From Aquificaceae bacterium (GTDB lineage Bacteria; Aquificota; Aquificia; Aquificales; Aquificaceae), in NCBI GenBank assembly GCA_025056375.1, contig JANWWH010000004.1, forward strand, positions 1 through 52,278: a stretch of 52,278 nucleotides of DNA. Direction: 5' to 3'. The translations under genes and the position numbers were made by a program. How positions within the stretch are numbered: the first letter of the stretch is position 1; each line of letters starts with the position of its first letter. Of this stretch, positions 8,832-17,991 are shown one piece after another. The notes under the pieces are model-generated. The model made no database searches. It was not told the origin of the DNA and saw only the letters and a program-made list of their open reading frames with translations.

Positions 8832-10451
8832 TTAATGTTTCCTGTGTTGCTTTTCGAGCCATTCGTAGTTGTATGGGTCCCAGTCCTCAGGCATGTGGGG
8901 TATCTTGTCAAAGTTGTGGGGTGGTGGTGGCGAGGGCACGAGCCACTCAAGAGAAGGAGAACTCCAGGGGTTGTCCTCTGCTTTCTTACCCAGCTTGGTG
9001 GAGAGGAGGAGGTTTAGGACAGCCACGATTATACCAAAGCCCAGTATCATGGAGCCTATAGTTTGTAGTTCGTGAAGCCATATCCAGCTGTCTATGGGTG
9101 GATAGTCCGCATACCTTCTTGGCATACCCTCAAGACCCACTATAAACTGCAAGAAGTAGAAGAGGTTCGAGCCTATCATGATAAGGAGGAGACCTATTTT
9201 AGCCCACAGCTCGCTATACATCCTTCCTGTGTATTTTGGATACCAGTAGTGAAAACCACCAAAGGCGGCAAGGGTCAAAGACATACCCAGCACATAGTGG
9301 AAGTGGGCAACCACAAAGTGTGAATCGTGCACCGCTATGTCGAAGGCAGGGAGGCCCAAGGGTATACCAGTGAGACCTCCTATTAGGAACATAAAGATAG
9401 CGCTTAGGGTGTAGAGCATGGGTGTTTTAAACCTTACTGAACCCTTGTATAGGGTGAAGACCCAGTTGAATATTTTTATGCCCGTGGGCACACCTATGAG
9501 GACGGTAGTGTATGAAAAGAGTATCCTTATCCAGTCGGGCACACCGCTGGTAAACATGTGATGTATCCAGACCATAAAACCGAGGAGGGCTATACCCCAT
9601 ATGGCGATAATCATGGATGTCTTACCGAATATCTCTCTTCTTGAGAAGACCGCTATCATCTCCGATATGAGACCGAAGGCGGGGAGTATCATCACGTAAA
9701 CCACGGGATGAGAGTAAAACCAGAAAAGGTTTTGGTAGAGTAGGGGGTCTCCACCACGGGTGGGGTCAAAGAAGGCAGTCTGAAAATACTTGTCCATGAG
9801 GAGCATGGTGACAGCACCTGCAAGGGCTGGCACGCCAAGTATCTGTATGACGTTCATCGCAAGAAAGGAATGTAGGAAGAGGTTCATTTTCTTCAGGGTT
9901 ATACCGGGCGCTCTCATAGTGAGGTTTGTTACTACCAGATTTATGGCACTTGCTAAGGAAGAGGCACCGAGCATGTGAACTATCAAGGCGTAGAAGGCGG
10001 TGGGACCTGCGTTGTCGTTGAGAGAAAAGGGCGGATAGCCGGTCCACATCATTTTTATGTGGTTACCGGGCAAGAGGGTAAGGAGGGCAAGCACGCTTGC
10101 GGCGAAGAAAAACCAGTAACTAAGGGCATTGAGCCTGGGAAAAGCCACGTCCCTTGCGCCTATCATGAGGGGAAGGAGGTAGTTACCAAAGGAGCTCCAT
10201 ATACCTACAGCCCACCAGAACTGCATAACCACGCCGTGGACCGTCAAAGCCTGATTGTAGGTATCTTCAGACATGTGCTGGAGACCGGGTTGGTAGAGCT
10301 CGAGCCTTATAGCAAGGGCGGAGAGACCTGCTATGAGGAAGAAGATGAGGCTGGTGACGCCATACATGATGCCTATCTTCTTGTGGTCTGTGGTGAATAT
10401 CCACTCCTTCAGCCCTGCACTGAAGTAAGGTTTGTAGCTTACTGCAGCCAT
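8832..10451 (-). CDS. coxA: Cytochrome c oxidase subunit I (A2-type heme-copper oxidase)
   Basis: 539 aa; YSHPVVYVMILPAFG, HDSHFVVAHFHYV, FSYTTVLIGVPTGIKIFNW. Confidence 0.96.
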   Translation of the reverse strand: MAAVSYKPYFSAGLKEWIFTTDHKKIGIMYGVTSLIFFLIAGLSALAIRLELYQPGLQHMSEDTYNQALTVHGVVMQFWWAVGIWSSFGNYLLPLMIGARDVAFPRLNALSYWFFFAASVLALLTLLPGNHIKMMWTGYPPFSLNDNAGPTAFYALIVHMLGASSLASAINLVVTNLTMRAPGITLKKMNLFLHSFLAMNVIQILGVPALAGAVTMLLMDKYFQTAFFDPTRGGDPLLYQNLFWFYSHPVVYVMILPAFGLISEMIAVFSRREIFGKTSMIIAIWGIALLGFMVWIHHMFTSGVPDWIRILFSYTTVLIGVPTGIKIFNWVFTLYKGSVRFKTPMLYTLSAIFMFLIGGLTGIPLGLPAFDIAVHDSHFVVAHFHYVLGMSLTLAAFGGFHYWYPKYTGRMYSELWAKIGLLLIMIGSNLFYFLQFIVGLEGMPRRYADYPPIDSWIWLHELQTIGSMILGFGIIVAVLNLLLSTKLGKKAEDNPWSSPSLEWLVPSPPPPHNFDKIPHMPEDWDPYNYEWLEKQHRKH

Positions 10452-10466
10452 GACGATGCACCTCCT

Positions 10467-11183
10467 TTAAAGGTTATGTTTACTGTTTTCTTGGTTTGCT
10501 TGCACACCCTGCTGAAGCCAGTTTTCAAACTCTTCCTTAGGAACTACTTTTAGCACTGCGGCCATCTTGGAATGTTGTGTTCCGCAGTATTCTCTACAGA
10601 AAACCCAGTAGTCTCCGGGCTTGTTTATCTGAAACCACAGGTGGGTTATCCTTCCGGGCACACAGTCTTCAGTTACCTTTGCAGGGTGCACGTAGAAGGA
10701 ATGTATCACGTCTCTTGAAGTGCAGAGAACTTTTATAGGTCTTCCTTCGGGTATATAAGCCTTAAACATGTCGTTCACCTTGTCGGTTGTGAGATAAACA
10801 TTTTTCTCCGGGTCAACCACACTGTTAAAAAAGGAGAAAACCTTCTTACCGTTGGGATACTCAAATTCCCAGCCCCACATGAAGGCGGTCACTTTTATCT
10901 CAAGGGCGCCCTCTGGGGCATTCCTCTGCACCCTATAGAAGGCAAAACTTTGTGTGGCAAGGTATATGACAACGATGGTGGGTATGATGGTCCACAGGAC
11001 TTCAAGGGCTTTGCTCTCCTCTACATGCTGTGCCTTCTCGTTAATTCCTTTCCTGTAACGATACTTGACCAGAAAGTAGGCCGCAGGCAGGAAGACAACT
11101 AAATAGATGACCACAGATATTATGAGCCATATCTCATACATGGTCTGCCAGTAGTTGGCAGGATAAGCAAGCACTTCCTTCAT
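10467..11183 (-). CDS. coxB: Cytochrome c oxidase subunit II
   Basis: 238 aa; two N-terminal TMs and CuA motif CREYCGTQHSKM. Confidence 0.95.
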   Translation of the reverse strand: MKEVLAYPANYWQTMYEIWLIISVVIYLVVFLPAAYFLVKYRYRKGINEKAQHVEESKALEVLWTIIPTIVVIYLATQSFAFYRVQRNAPEGALEIKVTAFMWGWEFEYPNGKKVFSFFNSVVDPEKNVYLTTDKVNDMFKAYIPEGRPIKVLCTSRDVIHSFYVHPAKVTEDCVPGRITHLWFQINKPGDYWVFCREYCGTQHSKMAAVLKVVPKEEFENWLQQGVQANQENSKHNL

Positions 11184-11974
11184 GGGTGCACCTCCTTTCT
11201 ATGTCTGTTGTAAAGATATGCAAGAGAAAAGGTGGCAACAAGACCCAACATACCAATACCTGCAAAGATAAGGGTTGGGTCTATCACATACCTACTACGA
11301 GCGTGGTCGTAGCGGTAACAGGCAAGAAGGGCTAAGTCAATAATACGGTTTATTGAAGGCTTTTCTCTCTGGGCATCGAGGAAAGCAAGGCTCACATCCC
11401 TTTCTCTCAGAAAAGCCCCATACAGATACCTCATCACCTTGCCCTCTGGTGAGAGGAACAAGGTCACATTAGGGTGTATGAATATCTTGTCTCTGTCTAT
11501 AAAGTAGAACTTATAGCCTACTGACTGGGTAAGCCTCCTTATGTCTTCCTTGGAGAGCAAGCCTACGAGCCAGTTTTTGGGCATGTCCGTAGTATGGAAG
11601 TTTTTAAGCATGAACCCCTTCATGTGTTCCAAAGTATCTCTCTCGTCAAAGGACAGAACCACATAGCGGTATTCTTCGGGCAGTTTTTTTGAGGTCTTAA
11701 AGAGGTTTTCTGCGGTAATAGGGCACACGGTGTCGCAGGTGTAGTAGGCAAAAAGCAGGGCAGTAGGCTTGCCGGATATGAACTCTCTAAGACTCTTCTC
11801 GCCTTGTAAAGTTTTTACCTTTACATCTGGTACGGGCTTTCCTATGAAGAGCTCTTCCTGAACCTTAACCACGCTCACATCCTGCTCACCGTAATAGCTG
11901 GTATACCTACCATATTCGTAGGGTTCTCTGGCGAAGGCAAGGGTCATAAACATGAAAAGAGCGAGAAGCTTCAT
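11180..11974 (-). CDS. SCO1/SenC family copper chaperone with C-terminal TM
   Basis: TCDTVCP (CxxxC) and IHPNVTLFLSPEGKVMRYLYG; overlaps coxB and coxC by 4 bp. Confidence 0.88.
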   Translation of the reverse strand: MKLLALFMFMTLAFAREPYEYGRYTSYYGEQDVSVVKVQEELFIGKPVPDVKVKTLQGEKSLREFISGKPTALLFAYYTCDTVCPITAENLFKTSKKLPEEYRYVVLSFDERDTLEHMKGFMLKNFHTTDMPKNWLVGLLSKEDIRRLTQSVGYKFYFIDRDKIFIHPNVTLFLSPEGKVMRYLYGAFLRERDVSLAFLDAQREKPSINRIIDLALLACYRYDHARSRYVIDPTLIFAGIGMLGLVATFSLAYLYNRHRKEVHP

Positions 11975-12753
11975 GTCAGGCTACCTATGAGGTAAGCACT
12001 GCTTGCCACCAAGAGCCACATGATATCCACAAAGTGCCAGTAGAGGGTCATAGCCTTTACATAGGTGTGCCCCTTGTGCTCACCCGTTTTGCCAGTAAGG
12101 AGCAAATAAAGGGCGACCAGCATGGTGAGCAGACCCACCACTATGTGAGAAGTATGTATGCCCGTAAGCATGTAAAAGCCAGTGCCATACATGTTGGAAC
12201 TAAGAGTAAAACCACCGTGCCACAGATGGAGCCACTCCATCACGTGTATGACCATGAAGGCAGTGCCAAGAACCATGGTAAACAGGATGAAGAGGGCGGA
12301 GAGCCCATTCTTACCCTTCTCAAAAAACTTCTCCGCAAAGGCTATAGTAGCGCTGGAAGCCCAGAGGATAAAGGTAAGTATTAGGGGTATAGTGAGGTTC
12401 ATATCCTTTGGAACCCATTGACTCCAAGTATCTGCGTGGGTAGCCCTCGCCATATAAAAGCCTACGAACATGGTCCCGAAAATGACCACCTCGGAGACTA
12501 TAAAGAACATCATGGCAGGCATGCCAAGCCCTTCCTCGTGACCCTTTGAGAAGAACTCGTTTATCCAGCCCACTATCCCGATAAGAAAGAGGACAAGGCT
12601 TACACCCCCAAAAATCAAAGCTAGCATGGCTTTCTGCCAAACCATCAAGGCAATGAAGGTAAGGGGAACCAAAAGCACCGAAAGACCTACAGGTAGGGGC
12701 CAGTAGCTATACTCGTGCTCTCCCAAATGATGGTGCACCTCGTGCTCTGCCAT
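11971..12753 (-). CDS. coxC: Cytochrome c oxidase subunit III
   Basis: 260 aa multi-TM; MFFIVSEVVIFGTMFVGFYMAR, GIHTSHIVVGLL, ALYWHFVDIMW-like C-terminus. Confidence 0.93.
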   Translation of the reverse strand: MAEHEVHHHLGEHEYSYWPLPVGLSVLLVPLTFIALMVWQKAMLALIFGGVSLVLFLIGIVGWINEFFSKGHEEGLGMPAMMFFIVSEVVIFGTMFVGFYMARATHADTWSQWVPKDMNLTIPLILTFILWASSATIAFAEKFFEKGKNGLSALFILFTMVLGTAFMVIHVMEWLHLWHGGFTLSSNMYGTGFYMLTGIHTSHIVVGLLTMLVALYLLLTGKTGEHKGHTYVKAMTLYWHFVDIMWLLVASSAYLIGSLT

Positions 12754-12872
12754 ATCTTACCTCCTCTAACTTATTTACATCTGGTCTACTTAATATAAAA
12801 AAAACTCAAAAATACGAGCAATTAACAAATACTTATAAGGCTATAATCTATAATTATACCTCGGGTTAGGAA

Positions 12873-13076
12873 TTACCCTGAGCATAACCCTCCTCTGAAG
12901 AAAGTGTGGGCAATAGCATAGCCATACAGACAGGCGAGCAAAGTTATACCCTTACGCCACCTGCTCACAGCATTAAAACCCTTCAAACCCCCTATGACCC
13001 CTTCAACCCCACTGTATCCTTTGTCTCCATAAACCTCACCCCTTTCTGTTAGCTTTCTAAACCATAAACTCTTCAA
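12873..13076 (-). pseudogene. Transposase remnant (C-terminal DDE-like fragment)
   Basis: 67 aa EVYGDKGYSG...VEGVIGGLKGFNAVSRWRKG resembles transposase C-termini; upstream sequence on the same strand has stops in all frames. Confidence 0.45.
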
Positions 13077-13333
13077 TGTCCTCCTTGTGTATGTCCTTGA
13101 CTAGTGCACGCTACCATAGGTAAACTACGCAATGTCTTCCTCATCACACAGCACCATAACGAGCACACCCTGGTATAGTTCCTGAAACTTTACTATTTTT
13201 CTGTAGGTCAATCAGAAATTTAACCAGAGTAAGGAATTGGCTTTTTAAAGCAGTGCTTTTTAGCCTCCTAAATTTCTCACCTGATGTATCTCTCTAACCT
13301 TATATAATGAAAATCCTAGTAGGTAAGTAAAAT

Positions 13334-13780
13334 ATGAAAGAGTTCATGCTCTTTCTACACATCATTTCCGCATGCCTTTGGGTAGGGGGTATGCTTTTTC
13401 TGGTCTTTGTGGTTTCTCCCTTTGTAAGGAAGCTTTCCATAAGGGACCAGCTCTTTCAGGAAGTAGGCAGGCGTTTTAGCCTCTTTGGCACTCTTGGCGC
13501 TCTTTCTATGCTTGCCATAACGGGGCTTTTTAATGTGCATTACCTTTTGGGCTTATCAAACCTTGCAGATTTTTCAAGCTCCTATACCAAAACTCTCCTC
13601 CATAAAATAGCAGTCTTTGTCCTTGTTGTGTTTGTTTCTTTGGCTCATGACGTTTACTTTGGACCAAGAGCTATAAACTCATCCTTTTATAGGTCTATGG
13701 CAAGGGTGCTCGGTCTTTTAAACTTGCTCCTTAGCCTTTTAATAGTCTACCTTGCGGTAAAACTTCGTTTTGGAGGATAA
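13334..13780 (+). CDS. CopD/DUF4149-like integral membrane protein
   Basis: 148 aa, four predicted TMs; FLHIISACLWVGGMLFL. Confidence 0.65.
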   Translation: MKEFMLFLHIISACLWVGGMLFLVFVVSPFVRKLSIRDQLFQEVGRRFSLFGTLGALSMLAITGLFNVHYLLGLSNLADFSSSYTKTLLHKIAVFVLVVFVSLAHDVYFGPRAINSSFYRSMARVLGLLNLLLSLLIVYLAVKLRFGG

Positions 13781-13782
13781 AC

Positions 13783-14085
13783 ATGGCTAAAAAACTAAAG
13801 CCCGAACCTGCATTTTCGTCCTTAGCGCCCGCAAGAGAAATCCTTCATGAAGAAAGCTCTCTAAGATGTATGGTTTTTTACCTTGGGTCTGGTCAGAAGA
13901 TAGACATTCATAGGTCTCCTCGAAGGGTGCTTGCCATAGTGCTGGAAGGAGAGGTTGAATTTTTTGTTGGTTCTACGGACGAGAGAGAAAGGCTAAAGAG
14001 GGGCGAAGCCATTCTCTACGAGCCTGGAGAGCCTCACGGATTTCAGGCAATGGAGGATGCGGTGGTTATGGTTCTGGTAGTGTGA
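13783..14085 (+). CDS. Cupin-domain protein
   Basis: 100 aa; HRSPRRVLAIVLEGEVEFFVG...GEAILYEPGEPHGFQA. Confidence 0.75.
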   Translation: MAKKLKPEPAFSSLAPAREILHEESSLRCMVFYLGSGQKIDIHRSPRRVLAIVLEGEVEFFVGSTDERERLKRGEAILYEPGEPHGFQAMEDAVVMVLVV

Positions 14086-14091
14086 TACACG

Positions 14092-14991
14092 CTACTTGAG
14101 GGTTACGCGCAATATTTCTTCTCTTTCCTCTTTCCAGCTCAACTTCCTCTGTAGGCTAACCTCAAGCTTTTCTACTCCTTGCCAAGGTAGGTCTATGTGG
14201 GTGGGTATTCTGTAAAGGAGGGCGTTCTTCGCCTGATAGGAGAGCACTCTTACTACTCGGGAGCTTTCACCGCTGGGTAGCTTCGCGTCCACTATTATGT
14301 AAAGCTTGGGGTCGCCCTGGTCTGCTGTGGGAAGGTTGTGGGGAATACCCACATTGGTTATCTTTAGTCTCAAACCTTCACCCCTTTCCAGCTCAATCAG
14401 CAGGTCTTCGGGCTTTGCCTTCCCCGTAGGGAAACTGTGGTCATGTCTTGCCTTTTTACTATGGAAGTATTCAAAGGGAAACTTCTGGACCAATCTTTTG
14501 TCACCCATAGAGGGCATATGACAATCCTGACAGGATTTTTGAACCTTAGTAAGGTGCCACTCCTTGTAGGTCTCTTGGTGGCAACCTGCACAGAAAAAGG
14601 ACTTGGTGTAGTTAAGGTCCTGCTTTGAGGGATGGGGTGGTGACCAAACCTTGTGTGGTCCGTGCATCGCCTTTGTCTCCTCTTTAAAGTGGCAGGCAAC
14701 GCAGGAAACCCCATCCTCCTTGAACTCTACCCTTAGGGCTGGCTTTATCTCAGGCTCTACCTGATGGGGTGCGTGGCAGGAAAGACACTTGTTCTTTGTG
14801 TAGTTTTCGCTCTCCACTTTGAACTTTTCGCTCTTCCAGGCAACTGCGTGCCTACTTTTTTCCCATTCTCTGAATATCTCACTGTGACAGTCAGAGCACC
14901 TCTTCGCCTGAGGTCTTTGTAGGAGGTCCTTTTCAATAAAAATGTCACCGCAGGAACTCAGGAGAAGGCTAAGTATAAAAAAGGCTACCAT
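14092..14991 (-). CDS. Pentaheme c-type cytochrome lipoprotein
   Basis: Five CxxCH motifs (CSDCH, CLSCH, CVACH, CAGCH, CQDCH); lipobox-like LLLSSC. Confidence 0.85.
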   Translation of the reverse strand: MVAFFILSLLLSSCGDIFIEKDLLQRPQAKRCSDCHSEIFREWEKSRHAVAWKSEKFKVESENYTKNKCLSCHAPHQVEPEIKPALRVEFKEDGVSCVACHFKEETKAMHGPHKVWSPPHPSKQDLNYTKSFFCAGCHQETYKEWHLTKVQKSCQDCHMPSMGDKRLVQKFPFEYFHSKKARHDHSFPTGKAKPEDLLIELERGEGLRLKITNVGIPHNLPTADQGDPKLYIIVDAKLPSGESSRVVRVLSYQAKNALLYRIPTHIDLPWQGVEKLEVSLQRKLSWKEEREEILRVTLK

Positions 14992-15028
14992 TCATCCTCA
15001 CCTGATATATAATATTAAGCCCTGTAGA

Positions 15029-15101
15029 GGCCCGGTAGCTCAGTTGGTAGAGCACCCGGCTGAAAACCGGGGTGTCGGCGGTTCGAGGCCGCCCTGGGCC
15101 A
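15029..15101 (+). tRNA. tRNA-Phe (GAA anticodon)
   Basis: GGCCCGG acceptor, D-arm AGCTCAGTTGGTAGAGC, anticodon loop CTGAAAA, GTTCGAG T-loop. Confidence 0.95.
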
Positions 15102-16005
15102 TTTTAAGGAGCTCAACCCTTACTCTGTAGTCTATAAGTATATCCAGAGGTTCTCTCTTTAGCTCCGGGTCAAGAAAGGGTAGGGCATAGGGTGAAGTGT
15201 GCAGTTTCCACTCCTCTCTTTCTTCAAGGGCGTCCTCTCCTATGAGGTATGCTATGGTGCCGCCTCTCTTCCTCCCCACCCCTGAGGTTGAGGAGAGCTT
15301 AAAGCCAAGCTCTCTAAGAGCCTTTCTGAGGGGTAAGGAGGAGCTATAGGAAACCCATACACCTTCGGGGTTCATGAGCCTCTTCACCTGAGCAAGAAAG
15401 TGGTAACTCCACATCTCTGGGTTTTTGTAAGGTGAAAAGGCATCATGGAAAACCGCATGGGCGGAGAAGTCTCCTATCTCTCTTATCCTTTCTCTTGCAT
15501 CACCCAGGTATAGCCTGAAGGTCATACCTTTATCTTCAAAACAGGGAAGGTTCTTCCATATCTTCTCGTGAATAGCTCTGAACTTCTCCGGTAGAGGGGG
15601 CACTTCTTCGGGTAGCTCCTTTTCAAAGGAGAGAACTTCTATCTGTGCAAGTGGGTTTATGTCCCTTATACTTTTTACTGCAATGGCTACGTTGTAGCCA
15701 AGCCCAAAACCTATATCAAGAAGCCTTATCCTCTTCAGCCTCTGCGCCTTTTCCAGAAGACGGGAAGGTATAAGGAACTTTTCTATACACTCTCTTACCG
15801 CACCTGCGGATAAACTGTGGTAGGGCTCACCGTAACGAGGGTGTAGCAGGGTGTAGTCTCCCTGCTCCGTTTTTACTATACCCTCACCCTTTAGGGAAGG
15901 CTTGAGCCAGAGACTAAGCTCTAAAAGTATGGATTTTAGTCTTTCCTCCGGTAGAGATATGCCCGCATGCATCAGGTAGCTCCTTACCAGTTCCTCTATC
16001 TTCAT
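15040..16005 (-). CDS. mnmC2: MnmC2-like (DUF752) tRNA mnm5U methyltransferase without the oxidase domain
   Basis: 321 aa; LLDIGFGLGYNVAIA and FHDAFSPYKNPEMWS (MnmC/DUF752 motif); the last 20 or so codons are antisense to tRNA-Phe. Confidence 0.8.
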   Translation of the reverse strand: MKIEELVRSYLMHAGISLPEERLKSILLELSLWLKPSLKGEGIVKTEQGDYTLLHPRYGEPYHSLSAGAVRECIEKFLIPSRLLEKAQRLKRIRLLDIGFGLGYNVAIAVKSIRDINPLAQIEVLSFEKELPEEVPPLPEKFRAIHEKIWKNLPCFEDKGMTFRLYLGDARERIREIGDFSAHAVFHDAFSPYKNPEMWSYHFLAQVKRLMNPEGVWVSYSSSLPLRKALRELGFKLSSTSGVGRKRGGTIAYLIGEDALEEREEWKLHTSPYALPFLDPELKREPLDILIDYRVRVELLKMAQGGLEPPTPRFSAGCSTN

Positions 16006-16024
16006 AGGTTTAAAATCTAATTGG

Positions 16025-17353
16025 ATGAAGGGTTTTGAGTGGACGCCTCACAGAATATTACTCCTTTCCTATGTGGGCATGATAATTGTAGGTTCCTTGC
16101 TCCTATACATGCCCTTTTCCACCACCAAGGAGGTTAGCTATCTGGAGGCACTCTTTACCGCCACCTCCGCCACCACCGTAACCGGTCTGGTAGTTCTGGA
16201 CACGGAGAAGGATTTTACCCTGTGGGGAAAGCTGATAATCCTCTTGCTTATCCAGCTGGGTGGTGTGGGTTACATGACCTTCACCACCTATTTTCTTATA
16301 ATCCTAAGGAGAAAGCTTGGTCTGAGGGAAAGGCTTATACTGGCTGAATCCTTCAACTACCCGGGTATGCACGGACTTGTGAGGTTTGTAAAAAGGATGA
16401 TACCTTTCATCTTACTCGTGGAGTTTCTCGGAGCTCTCCTGCTCTTGCCCTCCTTCTTCTCTAGGGTAGGGGAGCCAGCAGAGGCACTCTTTATCAGCTT
16501 TTTCCATGCCATCTCCGCTTTCAACAACGCGGGCTTCTCCACCTTTTCTAACAACCTCATGGACTTTAGAGGAGAACTATGGGTTAATCTCGTGGTGAGT
16601 GTCCTCATAGTTTTGGGTGGCGTGGGTTTCTATGTAATTTACGAGTTCATTCTCTACCTTAAGGGCGAGCTCAAAAGGCTCTCTACCCACACAAAACTGG
16701 TGCTGGTTTCTTCCTTTCTCCTTACCCTTTTGGGCTTTTTCCTTCTTTTCCTGGACCTTTTAGGGTCCAAAGAACTTTCCTTAAAAGAAAAGCTGATGGT
16801 AAGCCTCTTTCATAGCGTATCCTCAAGGACTGCAGGTTTTAACACCGTAGACATTTCGAAGCTCTCCGAGGCTTCTCAGTTCGTGCTTATAAACCTCATG
16901 TTCGTGGGTGCTTCACCCGGTGGGACGGGTGGTGGCATAAAGACCATAACCGCAGTGGTTGTCTTTCTTGCGGTCCTCTCCTACTTAAGGGGAAGAGAAG
17001 AGGTGGTAGCCTTCGGAAGAAGGCTTTTGGACACGCAGGTTCACAGAGCTATGGTCATCCTAAGCCTTGCCTTTGCTTACAGCACCCTAATGGCAATCCT
17101 ACTGACGGAGCTTGAAGGCGTAAGGCTTATGCCCGCCCTCTTTGAAACCGTCTCCGCCTTTGCCACCGTAGGGCTTTCTTTGGGAAACCCTCAAGGGCTT
17201 AGCCTCTCCGCAGACTTCTCACCTCTGGGCAAAATCCTTATAATTCTCACTATGATAACAGGAAGGGTCGGAGTTCTGGGTTTTATGCTTGCCCTTTTGG
17301 GTAAAGAAAAGCCCAGCCGCGTGAAGCTCCCCGAGGCGAGGCTTTTGCTATGA
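16025..17353 (+). CDS. TrkH/KtrB-type potassium transporter
   Basis: 442 aa; TSATTVTGLVVLDT, FNNAGFS, SRTAGFNTVD, ATVGLSLGNPQ filter loops. Confidence 0.93.
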   Translation: MKGFEWTPHRILLLSYVGMIIVGSLLLYMPFSTTKEVSYLEALFTATSATTVTGLVVLDTEKDFTLWGKLIILLLIQLGGVGYMTFTTYFLIILRRKLGLRERLILAESFNYPGMHGLVRFVKRMIPFILLVEFLGALLLLPSFFSRVGEPAEALFISFFHAISAFNNAGFSTFSNNLMDFRGELWVNLVVSVLIVLGGVGFYVIYEFILYLKGELKRLSTHTKLVLVSSFLLTLLGFFLLFLDLLGSKELSLKEKLMVSLFHSVSSRTAGFNTVDISKLSEASQFVLINLMFVGASPGGTGGGIKTITAVVVFLAVLSYLRGREEVVAFGRRLLDTQVHRAMVILSLAFAYSTLMAILLTELEGVRLMPALFETVSAFATVGLSLGNPQGLSLSADFSPLGKILIILTMITGRVGVLGFMLALLGKEKPSRVKLPEARLLL

Positions 17354-17991
17354 AGAAGGTGTTTGGTGTTGTGGGGCTCGGGAGGTTTGGCTTTAATGTA
17401 GCCAAGACGTTGGCGGAGGGCGGGGCGGAGGTTATAGCCTGCGACATAGACGAGGAAAAGGTAAGACAGATAGCGGAGATAGTCCACAAGGCTTTCATCC
17501 TTGACGCCACAGAGGAAAAGGCACTCAAGGAATCGGGCATAGCTAACGCAGACACGGTCGTAGTAAGCATAGGGGAAAACATAGAGGCGAGCTTACTGGT
17601 GGTGGTCCAACTTATGGAGCTGGGTGTGAAGGAAATCGTAGCCAAGGCAGTTAACCCTCTTCACGGGAGGGTTCTGGAGAGGCTGGGTATAAGCAGGGTC
17701 ATACACCCTGAAAGGGACATGGCTATAAGGCTTGCCCACTCTCTGTTAGTAGGTGGCTTTATAGAGGAGATACCTATAGCGGACAACTACAGCATTTTTG
17801 AGATGCTACCACCAGAAAAGTTGCACAACAAGAGCCTTAAGGAGTTAGACCTCAGAAGAAAAAATGACATAACAGTGCTTGCTATAAAGAGAGGTGAAAG
17901 GTTTGTAGTTAACCCCTCAGGCGATGAAAAAATATTGCCAAAGGACATTCTGGTAGTATTAGGCAACAGAGAAAAGATAGGTTTTCTGTGA
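17350..17991 (+). CDS. TrkA/KtrA-type potassium channel regulatory subunit
   Basis: 213 aa; VVGLGRFGFNVAKTLAEGGAEVIACDID Rossmann fold plus TrkA_C domain. Confidence 0.93.
   Translation: MKKVFGVVGLGRFGFNVAKTLAEGGAEVIACDIDEEKVRQIAEIVHKAFILDATEEKALKESGIANADTVVVSIGENIEASLLVVVQLMELGVKEIVAKAVNPLHGRVLERLGISRVIHPERDMAIRLAHSLLVGGFIEEIPIADNYSIFEMLPPEKLHNKSLKELDLRRKNDITVLAIKRGERFVVNPSGDEKILPKDILVVLGNREKIGFL

Noticed and set aside
9975-10553. 192-aa + strand ORF inside coxA/coxB
   Set aside because: Antisense to conserved oxidase coding sequence.
14942-15130. 62-aa + strand ORF containing PVAQLVEHPAENRGVGGSRPPWA
   Set aside because: Classic translated-tRNA artefact across tRNA-Phe.
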